Shown piece by piece: positions 7,269-15,913 of a stretch of DNA of 33,089 nucleotides (positions are counted from its first letter, which is position 1; each line of letters opens with the position of its first letter). The position numbers were made by a program, and so were the translations under genes. The notes under the pieces were generated by a model. That model searched no databases. It saw only the letters and a program-made list of their open reading frames with translations, and was not told the DNA's origin. This DNA comes from Candidatus Manganitrophaceae bacterium (GTDB lineage Bacteria > Nitrospirota > Nitrospiria > SBBL01 > JAADHI01). The stretch spans positions 1 to 33,089 of the forward strand of contig JAADHI010000109.1 of the NCBI GenBank assembly GCA_013151935.1, in the 5' to 3' direction.

Positions 7269-7406
7269 CTAGCTATTTGGATCGTCCTTTAAAGCCTTTT
7301 CCAACCACATGGCAATGCCAACGAATACCACCATAAAAGCCACGGTCGAAGCTAGAAAAAAAAGACCAATCCCCAATCGATAGGGATATGCCCAGATATC
7401 ATCCAT
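7269..7406 (-). CDS. Small single-helix membrane protein, 45 aa
   Basis: This gene is too short for the ORF track. ATG (7404-7406) is preceded by GAGG at a suitable distance and the frame ends at TAG (7269-7271). The product begins MDDIWAYPYRLGIGLFF, has one hydrophobic helix of about 25 residues, and ends with the charged tail EKALKDDPNS. It lies 22 bp after the subunit IV-like gene and before the tetraheme cytochrome on the same strand. Small one-helix subunits are common in b6f and bc complexes, so a structural or assembly subunit is the natural guess. I recognise no specific family. Confidence 0.75.
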   Translation of the reverse strand: MDDIWAYPYRLGIGLFFLASTVAFMVVFVGIAMWLEKALKDDPNS

Positions 7407-7428
7407 TAAAGTACCTCACTGCAGTAAA

Positions 7429-8283
7429 CTAGATTTTGAACCAAGGTGTAACGAGCACATACTTCACATCCGCCAATAATCGCACAAAAATTTTCATCGG
7501 GACACCCATCATCGAGATAAAAAAGAACATCACGAGATTGTATCGAACAAAACCTAACTTCCGATAAAAATCGCGGAAAAATAAAAAGGGAACCGTAAAT
7601 CCGATACCATAAAACGCGCCAAGAATTACCCAGGTGAGGAGATTCGCAGTGGTCACCGCATAACGACCAAGCGTTATAAGAGGAGACTCACTCAAGCCCA
7701 ATGAGCTTTGTAGAATAATTTCCAGGTCAATTAACTTAGCAGCACCAGCGGGCTGGTGAACATGCCAATCATCCCAGGGCCAGTACCACGACCAATCAAG
7801 TCCTCTAAAAAAAACACCCACAAAAATCAAGGCATACCAAAGCCCTAAACCGAAACTAAAAACCAACATCGAGAATTTACGCTCTGAAAACGTATAATAC
7901 CCTTTTCCTCGCGGATTAGGATCCAAATAAGGGATCAAAATAAGACCAACAAGCATCAAGGTGGGAAGTACCATTCCTGCCAACCAGGGATCGAAATACA
8001 CCAAGAGCTCTTGCAAACCCAAGAAATACCAGGGTGCCTTTGTTGGATTAGGCGTGGTATCTGCACTCGCCAATTCTTCCAAGGGGGCGGGAGCAACCAA
8101 AGAGAGAAATAAAATGACGGAAACGGCAACCATCATACAGATCAACTCAAGGTAAACAAGATTTGGCCAGACCAGGACGGTATTTTCTGGCGCAACTTTC
8201 CCGGCAGCGGTTTTCTTGATCATTGCTGAAAGCCGGCTAGACTTTGTTGTAACTTGCGCCGAATCGGAAACTTTTTCAGACAT
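7429..8283 (-). CDS. Cytochrome b C-terminal half / subunit IV-like
   Basis: This 284-aa membrane protein corresponds to the C-terminal part of cytochrome b, which is a separate subunit IV in b6f-type complexes. The quinol-site region reads KAPWYFLGLQELL (residues 83-95), the PWYF variant of the PEWY motif. About six or seven hydrophobic helices are visible, more than the three of plant PetD. The start is ATG at 8283 because AGGAAAG lies just upstream; the track's TTG at 8295 would overlap that site. It follows the cytochrome b6-like gene by 25 bp. Together they should form the quinol-oxidising core. The extra C-terminal helices are unexplained. Confidence 0.9.
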   Translation of the reverse strand: MSEKVSDSAQVTTKSSRLSAMIKKTAAGKVAPENTVLVWPNLVYLELICMMVAVSVILFLSLVAPAPLEELASADTTPNPTKAPWYFLGLQELLVYFDPWLAGMVLPTLMLVGLILIPYLDPNPRGKGYYTFSERKFSMLVFSFGLGLWYALIFVGVFFRGLDWSWYWPWDDWHVHQPAGAAKLIDLEIILQSSLGLSESPLITLGRYAVTTANLLTWVILGAFYGIGFTVPFLFFRDFYRKLGFVRYNLVMFFFISMMGVPMKIFVRLLADVKYVLVTPWFKI

Positions 8284-8308
8284 ATCTTTCCTCAATTAAG
8301 TCAAACGA

Positions 8309-9079
8309 TTAAAGGGGCCCGGAAAAGCCGTCTTTTCTAATTCTCCAAAAATGGACAGCAATAAAAAGGGCCGTAATCAAAGGCAAAGCGAGACAATGCA
8401 AGACATAAAACCTAAGTAAGGCACTCTGTCCCACAATTGTACCTCCGAGCAACGCAAAGGCCATATCATTCTCAGGACCAAAACCCAGTTCAGGACCAAA
8501 GGGCCCTGCAGCACCAATAAATGGCGTCGCTTCCGCCATTTTACTGCCCACAGTAACAGCCCAAAGGGCCAACTGATCCCAAGGCAGCAAATATCCCGTC
8601 CAACTTAAAACCAAAGTCGTGACCAGAAGAATCACACCCACAACCCAGTTAAACTCTCTCGGCGGTTTATAAGAACCGGTCATAAACACACGTGTCATAT
8701 GCATCCAAACGGAAAAAACCATGGCATGCGCGGACCAACGATGCACCGCCCTAAAAAGACTGCCAAAGTAGATGACCGTCTCTAAATCTCGGATATCATT
8801 ATAGGCACGACGTGTATCGGGGACGTAATAGAACATCAAAATAACCCCGGTAATCGCAAGAAGGATAAAAAATAAAAAGGTCAAGCCCCCCAAACACCAG
8901 GTAAATTTAATTTTGAGTGCACCACGTCGAACTCGAACGGGGTGCAAATGCAAAATAATGTTGCTGAACATGACCAAAGCGCGGTTTCCATCTGTATCTG
9001 GATACCCATGTCTGAAGATGGACTTAAAGACCTGGGTCTTATTAACTGCCTCACGAATTTTTTGCAGTAAACTCAACAT
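8309..9079 (-). CDS. petB: Cytochrome b6-like subunit of quinol:cytochrome c oxidoreductase
   Basis: This 256-aa protein holds the four-helix heme-binding half of cytochrome b. The bis-His pairs are H113/H127 ([10 protein letters not shown]...WMHM) and H228/H243 (FYVLHCL...AVHFWR). The 15-residue step of the second pair matches b6 rather than mitochondrial cytochrome b. A cysteine in [10 protein letters not shown] (C62) aligns by motif with b6 Cys35, which binds the extra heme c_i in b6f complexes, so such a heme is likely here. It lies between the Rieske and subunit IV-like genes. The quinone is probably menaquinone, but the sequence does not show this. Confidence 0.93.
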   Translation of the reverse strand: MLSLLQKIREAVNKTQVFKSIFRHGYPDTDGNRALVMFSNIILHLHPVRVRRGALKIKFTWCLGGLTFLFFILLAITGVILMFYYVPDTRRAYNDIRDLETVIYFGSLFRAVHRWSAHAMVFSVWMHMTRVFMTGSYKPPREFNWVVGVILLVTTLVLSWTGYLLPWDQLALWAVTVGSKMAEATPFIGAAGPFGPELGFGPENDMAFALLGGTIVGQSALLRFYVLHCLALPLITALFIAVHFWRIRKDGFSGPL

Positions 9080-9101
9080 ACTACTTCTATCTCCTTCGTC
9101 C

Positions 9102-9665
9102 CTATATCTTTAGGAAGTAAGGCTCAATTTCACGACCTAACTCTTCCACCATGAGCCCTTCCGGTGTTCCAACAGGGTCTGGATCTTGTCTCGTATTAAA
9201 ACTAACAACAATTTGACCATCAACCGGGTCAAGAGAAACGGCTGCACGCCACAAGGTTCGAGGCGCAGGGCCACCGACAACATTCCCTCGCGTGTCATAA
9301 ATACTGCCATGACACGGACATCTAAAAAGGCTTTGATCCTGAAAAAAGTTTGGGGTACAGCCCAAATGTCGACAAATCGCAATCATGACATACAATCCGC
9401 GTTCATTTCGCACAACCCAAATCTGACGCTCTTTTTTTAACTTGGTATCAACACCAATACCATACTCTTCAGGGGTGCCAATCTTAAAAATAGTCGGAGG
9501 TTCATAAAGAACCGAGGGCAGCATGTAACGTGCTGCGCCAACGCCAACCCCCCCCAGGGCTGTGAGTAGTCCTCCCCAGCCCACACCGAGACTCATTAAG
9601 GTAAAAAAACGTCTACGGCTGACATCTTCGTCTTGAGTGTTTCCCTTGTTATCTGCAGGTGCCAT
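9102..9665 (-). CDS. Rieske [2Fe-2S] protein
   Basis: This Rieske subunit carries CRHLGC (C98, H100, C103) and CPCHGS (C116, C118, H119). These give the two Cys and two His cluster ligands and the structural disulfide. The N-terminus has a Tat-like SRRRFF followed by one membrane helix (about residues 25-47), as usual for Rieske subunits. The start is set at ATG 9665 because AGGAG lies about 10 bp upstream; the track start at 9707 would add 14 residues without a convincing ribosome site. It transfers electrons from quinol at cytochrome b to the c-type subunit. The gene order Rieske, b6, subunit IV, small protein, tetraheme c is clear. Confidence 0.95.
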   Translation of the reverse strand: MAPADNKGNTQDEDVSRRRFFTLMSLGVGWGGLLTALGGVGVGAARYMLPSVLYEPPTIFKIGTPEEYGIGVDTKLKKERQIWVVRNERGLYVMIAICRHLGCTPNFFQDQSLFRCPCHGSIYDTRGNVVGGPAPRTLWRAAVSLDPVDGQIVVSFNTRQDPDPVGTPEGLMVEELGREIEPYFLKI

Positions 9666-9708
9666 GCTCTCGTTGCTCCTAATTGTTACCGTGACAGACA
9701 CATCCAAG

Positions 9709-10254
9709 TCATTTTTGCTTCCGACTTCGTTTTTCTTTACGTGTGATGGCCTTCTTTTTTTTCTTCATTTTCTTAACAGCAATATAAAACGCGACAAAGA
9801 CGAGAAAAAAAGACACCGAAGTTAAATAAACCCAGTCCTCTGTTTCTTTTGCATCCGCCCCAAAATCAACAGCATCGCTCCTGGTGCTTACAGCGTCTTC
9901 CGTATCAAAAAAAACTTTTATCTTTTTTTCTACATCTTTATAACGAACGATAATCTCATCACCCAGATTGTCATTATGAAGATGAAACAAGATCTCATAA
10001 TAACCACTCCCGTTCGTATTAACTTTTTTCTTCTCTCCTCCTTTATGTTCTAAATGAACCGTCGCATCTTCTATGGCAACACCGACCCCGTCTCTCACAT
10101 ATCCTGAAACAAGGTAACGGTGGTCTGCCTCATGTGTCGCTAACACTGACTCCGAAAAACCGAACAGAGAGAAGAAGAAGAAAGCGAAGATGAAAATATT
10201 TGTAAGTATTCCCGCCCATAGATCTCTAATTTTAATATCAAGATAAGAAGCCAC
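9709..10254 (-). CDS. Membrane protein with carboxypeptidase-regulatory-like domain
   Basis: The product (181 aa) starts at GTG directly after the preceding stop codon. It has an N-terminal signal or membrane segment (about 13-37) and a beta-sandwich-like region at 45-115 (YLVSGYVRDGVGVAIEDATVHL, then GSGYYEILFHL), which resembles CarboxypepD_reg or related Ig-like domains. A second membrane helix (about 140-162) and a very basic tail (KKMKKKKK) follow. The topology suggests a periplasmic domain with a cytosolic basic C-terminus. It has no heme motif or visible metal site. It sits between the diheme/EB-dehydrogenase-like cytochrome and the Rieske gene, so it may be an accessory or scaffold subunit. 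I do not recognise a named family for the full protein. Confidence 0.75.
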   Translation of the reverse strand: MASYLDIKIRDLWAGILTNIFIFAFFFFSLFGFSESVLATHEADHRYLVSGYVRDGVGVAIEDATVHLEHKGGEKKKVNTNGSGYYEILFHLHNDNLGDEIIVRYKDVEKKIKVFFDTEDAVSTRSDAVDFGADAKETEDWVYLTSVSFFLVFVAFYIAVKKMKKKKKAITRKEKRSRKQK

Positions 10255-10257
10255 TGC

Positions 10258-11832
10258 TTAAGCACTGGACTTTTTATGATTTTTTCTCAAAATTCTAACA
10301 AGAATAAACTCTAATCCAAACACTAGAACGATCACAACGGGAGGATAATAGTAAACGCTCTTATCCTCTTCCGGTTCCATGAAAACGAAATACCATGGCG
10401 TGATCGATCTTTGTGAACCCGTCTCACCATTTGTGCCGTCCATGGCAAAAAAAGCAATCGGATAAAAAACACCCTTTTCAAATTGAATATCTTTTTCTTT
10501 ATCTGAAGTTTGCAAAGGCCGTTTGATGACCACACGATATTGTCCGTTCTTGTATATGCCTTTAGCAAAAATATCGGACTCGCCTTGCTCCACTTCACTA
10601 TTGTTCCAAATACCGTAGGCATTCGTCTCGAAAGAACGATTGTCTTCGGAGGTCCAGTTCCATAAATTCACGCCTAATTTCTCATCTCCCATGATGAAAT
10701 AGGGTTTTTTCACACCACCGGGTTGCAACTTTTCAGGAAATTGTATGGCGACCTGATCTGTAAATGTTTTTTTTGCTGCACTAGGCTTGCTCGCCTTGCT
10801 CTTACTTCGATCATCCCAAACCAGGAGGAAGGCAATTTCTGTTTCGTTAAAAATAGACTTGACCGTGATATCAGTCACGGAGGGAGTAAACAACCTCTTT
10901 TTAAAAGAAATTTGCCCCATCATCGGAAACCAGGCGGATGCTCCTTCCGCCCAGATGGGGTCATCTGGATCAAGTGGAATGGAACCTTCTATAGGACGTG
11001 CCTTAATCAACGAGCCTCTATCGGGTTTCTTTTCAGGGGAGAGGGATCGAATATAGTTCGCTAAATCCCAACTTTTTTCATTATCTAACTTTTCCGCAAA
11101 AGAGGGCATAGGCGTCCCGTTAATACCGGTGTTGACCCGCATATAAATGTCTTCTGCCTTGCCACCCCCTCTAAAAAGCCAGTTTTTGTTTAGGTTTCTT
11201 GGATAAACAGAATCTCCCCTGTGGTTTTTTAGAACAGAGGCAGTCGGTCCGTCTCCTCGACCTTCATTACCATGACAAAGGGTGCAACCCAGCGCCGTAA
11301 ATTGTTTTTTTCCTCTCTCCAGACTTTCCGGACTTGTCGGAACCACCGTCCCCACAGTAACAACAGGAGGTGAAGCCTCTTCTTTTTCCCACTTATCGGT
11401 AAAGGTTTTAATATATTTAATCACCTGCTTTGTCTTTTTCTTGGAAAGAATATCCGCCCAGGCAGGCATCCCGGTTCCGGGAAGACCAAGCGTAATCGCC
11501 TTAAAAAGGTCATCATCTGTAGGGAGCGTTCCCCGTGGGGTCGTCCGGTACTTATACTCCGCTTTTTTAAAACTTCTTGGTTTTGGCTGGAAGCGATCTG
11601 CTGCGGGTCCGTCTCCATCGCCTTCTATGCCATGACAGGAGATACACAGTTTTTCATAAATCATTTTTCCGGCAGCAAGATCATCCGTCAGAGGTTCATC
11701 TTTCTCAGCCGTCCCAGCCGTTTGCTCTTCATCAGCCAAAAGCAAAGGAGCCCAGCCGAATAAAAGCACCAACATTAAGAACAGAAAGGGAAAAACTCTT
11801 ACCCACCTTTTAATTAACAGACTATTCAGCAT
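10258..11832 (-). CDS. Diheme cytochrome c fused to ethylbenzene-dehydrogenase-like heme domain
   Basis: This 524-aa protein has a signal sequence (about 10-33) and two cytochrome c domains with CISCH (C63) and CTLCH (C183). A C-terminal domain at about 280-485 (PIEGSIPLDPDDPIWAEG, FLLVWDDRSKS) resembles the heme b-binding gamma subunits of DMSO-reductase type II enzymes such as ethylbenzene dehydrogenase. It ends in a membrane helix (about 496-513) and a basic tail. The gene overlaps the upstream cytochrome by 11 bp. The protein could relay electrons between an external donor, c hemes and the membrane complexes. No molybdopterin catalytic subunit lies nearby, so the EB-dehydrogenase-like domain is probably only an electron carrier here; that is inference. 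Confidence 0.85.
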   Translation of the reverse strand: MLNSLLIKRWVRVFPFLFLMLVLLFGWAPLLLADEEQTAGTAEKDEPLTDDLAAGKMIYEKLCISCHGIEGDGDGPAADRFQPKPRSFKKAEYKYRTTPRGTLPTDDDLFKAITLGLPGTGMPAWADILSKKKTKQVIKYIKTFTDKWEKEEASPPVVTVGTVVPTSPESLERGKKQFTALGCTLCHGNEGRGDGPTASVLKNHRGDSVYPRNLNKNWLFRGGGKAEDIYMRVNTGINGTPMPSFAEKLDNEKSWDLANYIRSLSPEKKPDRGSLIKARPIEGSIPLDPDDPIWAEGASAWFPMMGQISFKKRLFTPSVTDITVKSIFNETEIAFLLVWDDRSKSKASKPSAAKKTFTDQVAIQFPEKLQPGGVKKPYFIMGDEKLGVNLWNWTSEDNRSFETNAYGIWNNSEVEQGESDIFAKGIYKNGQYRVVIKRPLQTSDKEKDIQFEKGVFYPIAFFAMDGTNGETGSQRSITPWYFVFMEPEEDKSVYYYPPVVIVLVFGLEFILVRILRKNHKKSSA

Positions 11833-12568
11833 CTAATTCCCAAGTCCTTGGCTTCCATCCGGTATAGTCATACAGAAACATAACGGCTTTCCATCGCTCT
11901 TCTTCGGACAAGATCAATTCCCATCTGGGCATCGCAGAATCCCATGGCGTGGCCTCGTCAGGAAGCCCGATGCCGCCCGTCGTGACCCGCCAGAAGACAA
12001 AAGATTCCTGAAGCATTGAGATGGTTGTCGAATCTGCAAAATTAGCAGGCTTGACGTTCAAAGCCTCCGCAAATAAACCCTTTCCATCCAGCTTATCACC
12101 ATGACAAAAAACGCAGTTTCGATAATAAATGTCTCTTCCTTCCTGAAGATATGTTTCACGATTTTCTTCATCATCTCCGTAAGGATTTACAAAACCAGCA
12201 GCCGATGCCGGTGGGGCAGGATGGATAACACGCGGCGGAAAAGGCGGTTCAAAATTCGGCTGAACGGTCTTGTAGGTACGAAAACCCATGAACAGAGGAA
12301 TCATAACAAAAACAGCAATCCGGCTCATCTTCCGAAAGGAATTATCAGCCTCATCTCCACGAATAAACGTCACAATGGGGAGAAAAAATTGCTGGTAGTC
12401 ATCTTCAAAAATGGAAACATAGATCAGAGTAGAGATCGTGACCAGAATCATGTACATCGCAAGCACACTATAAGGCAGTGGACTCGTGAAAAGGGGAAAG
12501 CCAAACCGTAGAAAAAGGAAGAAACCCAGTACACATGCGACCGCCTTGGCGATGAGAGGAATTTTCAC
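11822..12568 (-). CDS. Membrane-bound monoheme cytochrome c
   Basis: This protein is about 248 aa with three hydrophobic helices (about 8-28, 33-53, 82-97), then a periplasmic cytochrome c domain with CVFCHG at C152 and a late MPRWELI segment that can supply the axial Met. I place the start at GTG 12568, one base after the upstream stop codon and with AGGGGG about 10 bp before it. The track start at 12631 would overlap the upstream gene by 62 bp and add an unlikely polar extension. The helices may anchor it in a larger complex with the CydA-like oxidase two genes upstream. Its partners are inferred from operon position. Confidence 0.83.
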   Translation of the reverse strand: MKIPLIAKAVACVLGFFLFLRFGFPLFTSPLPYSVLAMYMILVTISTLIYVSIFEDDYQQFFLPIVTFIRGDEADNSFRKMSRIAVFVMIPLFMGFRTYKTVQPNFEPPFPPRVIHPAPPASAAGFVNPYGDDEENRETYLQEGRDIYYRNCVFCHGDKLDGKGLFAEALNVKPANFADSTTISMLQESFVFWRVTTGGIGLPDEATPWDSAMPRWELILSEEERWKAVMFLYDYTGWKPRTWELDAE

Positions 12569-12569
12569 G

Positions 12570-13397
12570 TTAAACACCCCCTGCTTCGGTATCACCGTCT
12601 TCGGCATCACCTTCTTCTTGCAAAACTTCATTTTGCAGAGAGGCCTCTTTCAGTGTGCTGACGTATAGCGAAATAGCAAGCGCATCCGCTTCATTTAAGT
12701 CCAGGTTGGGCATCCTCGTTTTGGGCACAAATGATTGTGGATTCATAATCCAACGAAAAATAAATTGCGGCTGAAGCATGAAGCCAGCCGCTGACAAATT
12801 CGGCCCCAGAGTCCCTCCTTCTCCATTGACCCTGTGGCAGGCATTACAGCCCACTTCGGCGTAGATTTCTTCTCCTACAGCAACCTGCTCATCAAAAGCT
12901 TCTTCATCCGGGGCCAGGGATTCCAGCAGTTCATCAAACTTTTTCTCTCGCACCATGGGATACCGAACGCGCTTTGTATTAAACAGGGCTTCTTTAGAAT
13001 CAGGTTTTGTAAAAACAATCTCATTCTCTTCATTTGGGTGAAGCGTACGAACATAGGCGACCAGAGACCAGAGTTCTTCTTCAGAAAAAACCTTTCCCCA
13101 GACCGGCATCCCTCCAGAGAGATCGACACCGTAACCACCCAGCTGCAGTACCTCAAAGATTTCATCGTTTGACAGCTTAGCCATATAATCTTCGTCGCCA
13201 TCGGTCAGATCCCTTGGCACAGGATCCATGTTCTTTGCATTGTACCCCGATCCATTTCCAGTGTCTCCATGACAGGGAGCACAGTAACGACTGTAGGCCT
13301 TGTGGCCTTTGGCGACATATTTGTCCTCACAGCCCACGGCAACAAGCATGAATGCCATCAAGAACGGAACAACAAACAACTTCCCTTTTCGTTTCAT
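12570..13397 (-). CDS. Diheme cytochrome c lipoprotein
   Basis: This protein is about 275 aa from ATG 13397; a GTG at 13418 is an alternative that overlaps the oxidase gene by 11 bp. The signal ends in a lipobox-like LVAVGC, so Cys23 is probably lipidated and the protein is membrane-tethered in the periplasm. Two cytochrome c domains carry CAPCH (C39) and CNACH (near 184). Each has a later Met-containing segment (GGMPVWG and TRMPNLD) that can supply the axial ligand. The C-terminus is acidic. It directly follows the CydA-like oxidase gene and probably donates electrons to, or links with, that enzyme's own fused cytochrome c domain. Confidence 0.87.
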   Translation of the reverse strand: MKRKGKLFVVPFLMAFMLVAVGCEDKYVAKGHKAYSRYCAPCHGDTGNGSGYNAKNMDPVPRDLTDGDEDYMAKLSNDEIFEVLQLGGYGVDLSGGMPVWGKVFSEEELWSLVAYVRTLHPNEENEIVFTKPDSKEALFNTKRVRYPMVREKKFDELLESLAPDEEAFDEQVAVGEEIYAEVGCNACHRVNGEGGTLGPNLSAAGFMLQPQFIFRWIMNPQSFVPKTRMPNLDLNEADALAISLYVSTLKEASLQNEVLQEEGDAEDGDTEAGGV

Positions 13398-13407
13398 CAA
13401 CACCAAT

Positions 13408-15903
13408 CTACCTATCACCTGCTTTTTCAGCCATCCTGACGTGATTCTTTTCCTTGAAGGATTCCCATTGCATCATCGCACGTTCTTCAAGGGCTTCCTC
13501 AGACTCTTCTTCAATTAACTCAGCCGGTTTAAGTTCCGGAATCACTTCTAACAACTCTGGAGTCAATTCCGACTCTCCGGGTTTCGGGGCCAACTCCTCC
13601 GGCATCACCGTCACTTTTCCGCCGTTGCTTTGAACGAATGCAACCACGGCAAGCATCTCCTGCTCTGAAAGTCCGATAGGCGCTTTGTTGATGGCAGGCA
13701 TTTGGGCCGAATACTCAACCGGTTTTACAGTATCGAAATCCAGCTTAATATAAGCCGCAGGTTCTATCATCGCTTCATAGATGAATTCACGTGTCAAGCG
13801 CGCTCCCACTCCAGAGAGATTTGGACAGCGTCCATGCCCCTCTCCAATGGCGTGGCACAAGGCACACTGGCCTTTGGAAAAGAAAATCTCCTGTCCAATC
13901 TGAACAACATCAGCTGACGTCTTAATCTTCGTCAGATCCAAGGCTTTCTTTTCCGGGGGTAGGCCAACCTTTTGCGGGACCTGATATCCCACATAGGCGA
14001 AGGCAAATAAAAACACGCCGACGACAGCAACAATCTTCAGAATAACGAAACGGGGTCCCTTGTTATCCGTAGTAACCTCTTGCCGGTGTTCCCCGAAAAG
14101 ATCAACAAGGTACATGAAGACAGAAGGAAGAAAGAAATAGCGTGTGGAAAAACGATTGTGGCGTATCGTGTGTGAAGTCCAAAAAACAACGCCCAACAAA
14201 GTAACGAAGATGATGGTATTCACTACAAAGAGAAAAGAAGCAACGCCCAGGGTCGGAGTATAGCCGTAAGCGGAGGTATCCTCCAGCACACCATAGATAT
14301 GCCAGTGTACACGCGATGCGGAACGGGCATACCCCATCAGGGACATGGTTAAAACGACGAAGACCGCATTGATGACCAATGCGTATTGAGAGCGTTTCGG
14401 CATGACGCCCCACTTCATCTCATGCGTCAGTTTTGCCGATTTGAGAGAAAGGGCCGTCAGGGGTGTGATCGTGGCCAGCACAAAGATAACGGCAAGCACC
14501 TGGGCGACGGAAAGCACATTCACTCGATAGACCGACGGCACAAAATAGCCATAAATGCCCAGCCAGATAATGACAACAACTGCCGCAGTGATTAAGAGGA
14601 CTGTGAATATATTGGCAGCCTTCCCCCACTTTACAGTGATGACTTTGTCTGCTCGCCAATACAGAATGAAACAGATGAAAGTCGTAATAATCATCAGGTT
14701 TACAACGGTTAACTTGGCCGACATGACCCCGAAAACTCCGACAAGGGGATGGTGAGCTCCCCCCATTGCCAGGGTTTCTGAAACACTCGCAACAATGGTT
14801 TTAGGGGTCAGCCACACAGAGAAAGAACCAACCAGAACCACCATCATAAGCAGAATTGGCACCTTGTACTTTTTTGCAGAGTGGGTTCGATAGGCGATGC
14901 CCTGCCAGAAATAGTAGTTTGACCCGACAAAGAGGACTCCAATGAGCACCGCTTGGAGGATAAACAACCAGGAAAGGATCCCTCCCATGAGGGTAATGCC
15001 CATCTGCTGGTTATATTCGTAAACTTCCCGCATCAGCCAATAACCGGCAAAAGGCATGGGGAGCAAGCCGAACACACCGATAAAGTTCCCGGTATAACCC
15101 ATCCAGTCGTAATGCTCCCGCTCTTCCTGTGTCTTCGCCCCTAAATAGGCAACTCCGGCATAAGCCCCGCAGATATAGCCTCCCAGGACAATATTTCCGA
15201 CGATCCGGTGGATATTCACCGGCCACCATGTCGGGTTGTTAATCGCCGTCCAAGCCCTCTCCCATGGCCCTAATTCCGGATTCAAGACCACCGGGCTGGC
15301 TTGAAAGGAGAGGAAGCCACTCGGCAAACACATGATGACAAAGCCGAAGATATTGAGCATCATCCCCCAGAAGAGATGCAGCGCTTTACGGTTTTGCCAT
15401 TTTTCCCACTTGGACCAGTAATAGTAAATGGAGGCCGTCTCCCCCAGGAAAAGGACAAGGTACACATAGTAGGCCGGCTTAAAAATACCCGCCATGACAC
15501 TCATCAATTCAGGGTAGAAAACGAGCAAGGCAAAAAGAAAAAGAATTCCGAGTGTGGCCGTCGTCGCGAAACAGGCGACAATCAGGTCTGTAAATTCCTT
15601 GGCCAGACGATCATATCTTTTCTCTCCTGTCGTAATGCCGATCACCTCGACAATGACGACAAATATGGGCACCCCCAATACAAAGGCGCCAAACAAGATA
15701 TGGGTCTGAGATAAAATCCAGATCAGATTACGGCTGCCAATCCAAGGAATATCTCGGTAACTTACAGCAGAACCGGTTTCGGCAAAGGCAGCACCCGAAG
15801 GCAGTAAGCATAGCGCCATAAGGGAAAAAACGGCCCAGAAAACGGGTTGTTTGATCACTTTAATTAAATGTATGATACGCCCCCCTTCATCATTTTCTAT
15901 CAA
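13408..15903 (-). CDS. CydA-like (bd-like) oxidase fused to a cytochrome c domain
   Basis: This 831-aa membrane protein has a likely signal or first helix, a region with CydA-like features up to about residue 370, and many further helices to about 640. Candidate heme-ligand or proton-path residues are H68 (LSQTHILFGAF), E155 (LFLGETASIYYY) and H232 (VNIHRIVGNIVLGG). The canonical CydA motif GRQPW and a typical Q-loop are not seen. Residues about 660-760 form a cytochrome c with CALCH near 680 and AQMPAIN as axial Met. An acidic, proline-rich tail follows. CydA is normally about 450-520 aa and has no c heme. Similar bd-like oxidases are known in Nitrospira and related bacteria. The fused c domain suggests cytochrome c rather than quinol as electron donor. 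The start is uncertain: the TTG at 15903 lies just past the preceding gene, with no strong ribosome site. Confidence 0.85.
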   Translation of the reverse strand: MIENDEGGRIIHLIKVIKQPVFWAVFSLMALCLLPSGAAFAETGSAVSYRDIPWIGSRNLIWILSQTHILFGAFVLGVPIFVVIVEVIGITTGEKRYDRLAKEFTDLIVACFATTATLGILFLFALLVFYPELMSVMAGIFKPAYYVYLVLFLGETASIYYYWSKWEKWQNRKALHLFWGMMLNIFGFVIMCLPSGFLSFQASPVVLNPELGPWERAWTAINNPTWWPVNIHRIVGNIVLGGYICGAYAGVAYLGAKTQEEREHYDWMGYTGNFIGVFGLLPMPFAGYWLMREVYEYNQQMGITLMGGILSWLFILQAVLIGVLFVGSNYYFWQGIAYRTHSAKKYKVPILLMMVVLVGSFSVWLTPKTIVASVSETLAMGGAHHPLVGVFGVMSAKLTVVNLMIITTFICFILYWRADKVITVKWGKAANIFTVLLITAAVVVIIWLGIYGYFVPSVYRVNVLSVAQVLAVIFVLATITPLTALSLKSAKLTHEMKWGVMPKRSQYALVINAVFVVLTMSLMGYARSASRVHWHIYGVLEDTSAYGYTPTLGVASFLFVVNTIIFVTLLGVVFWTSHTIRHNRFSTRYFFLPSVFMYLVDLFGEHRQEVTTDNKGPRFVILKIVAVVGVFLFAFAYVGYQVPQKVGLPPEKKALDLTKIKTSADVVQIGQEIFFSKGQCALCHAIGEGHGRCPNLSGVGARLTREFIYEAMIEPAAYIKLDFDTVKPVEYSAQMPAINKAPIGLSEQEMLAVVAFVQSNGGKVTVMPEELAPKPGESELTPELLEVIPELKPAELIEEESEEALEERAMMQWESFKEKNHVRMAEKAGDR

Positions 15904-15913
15904 CTGATAGTTC

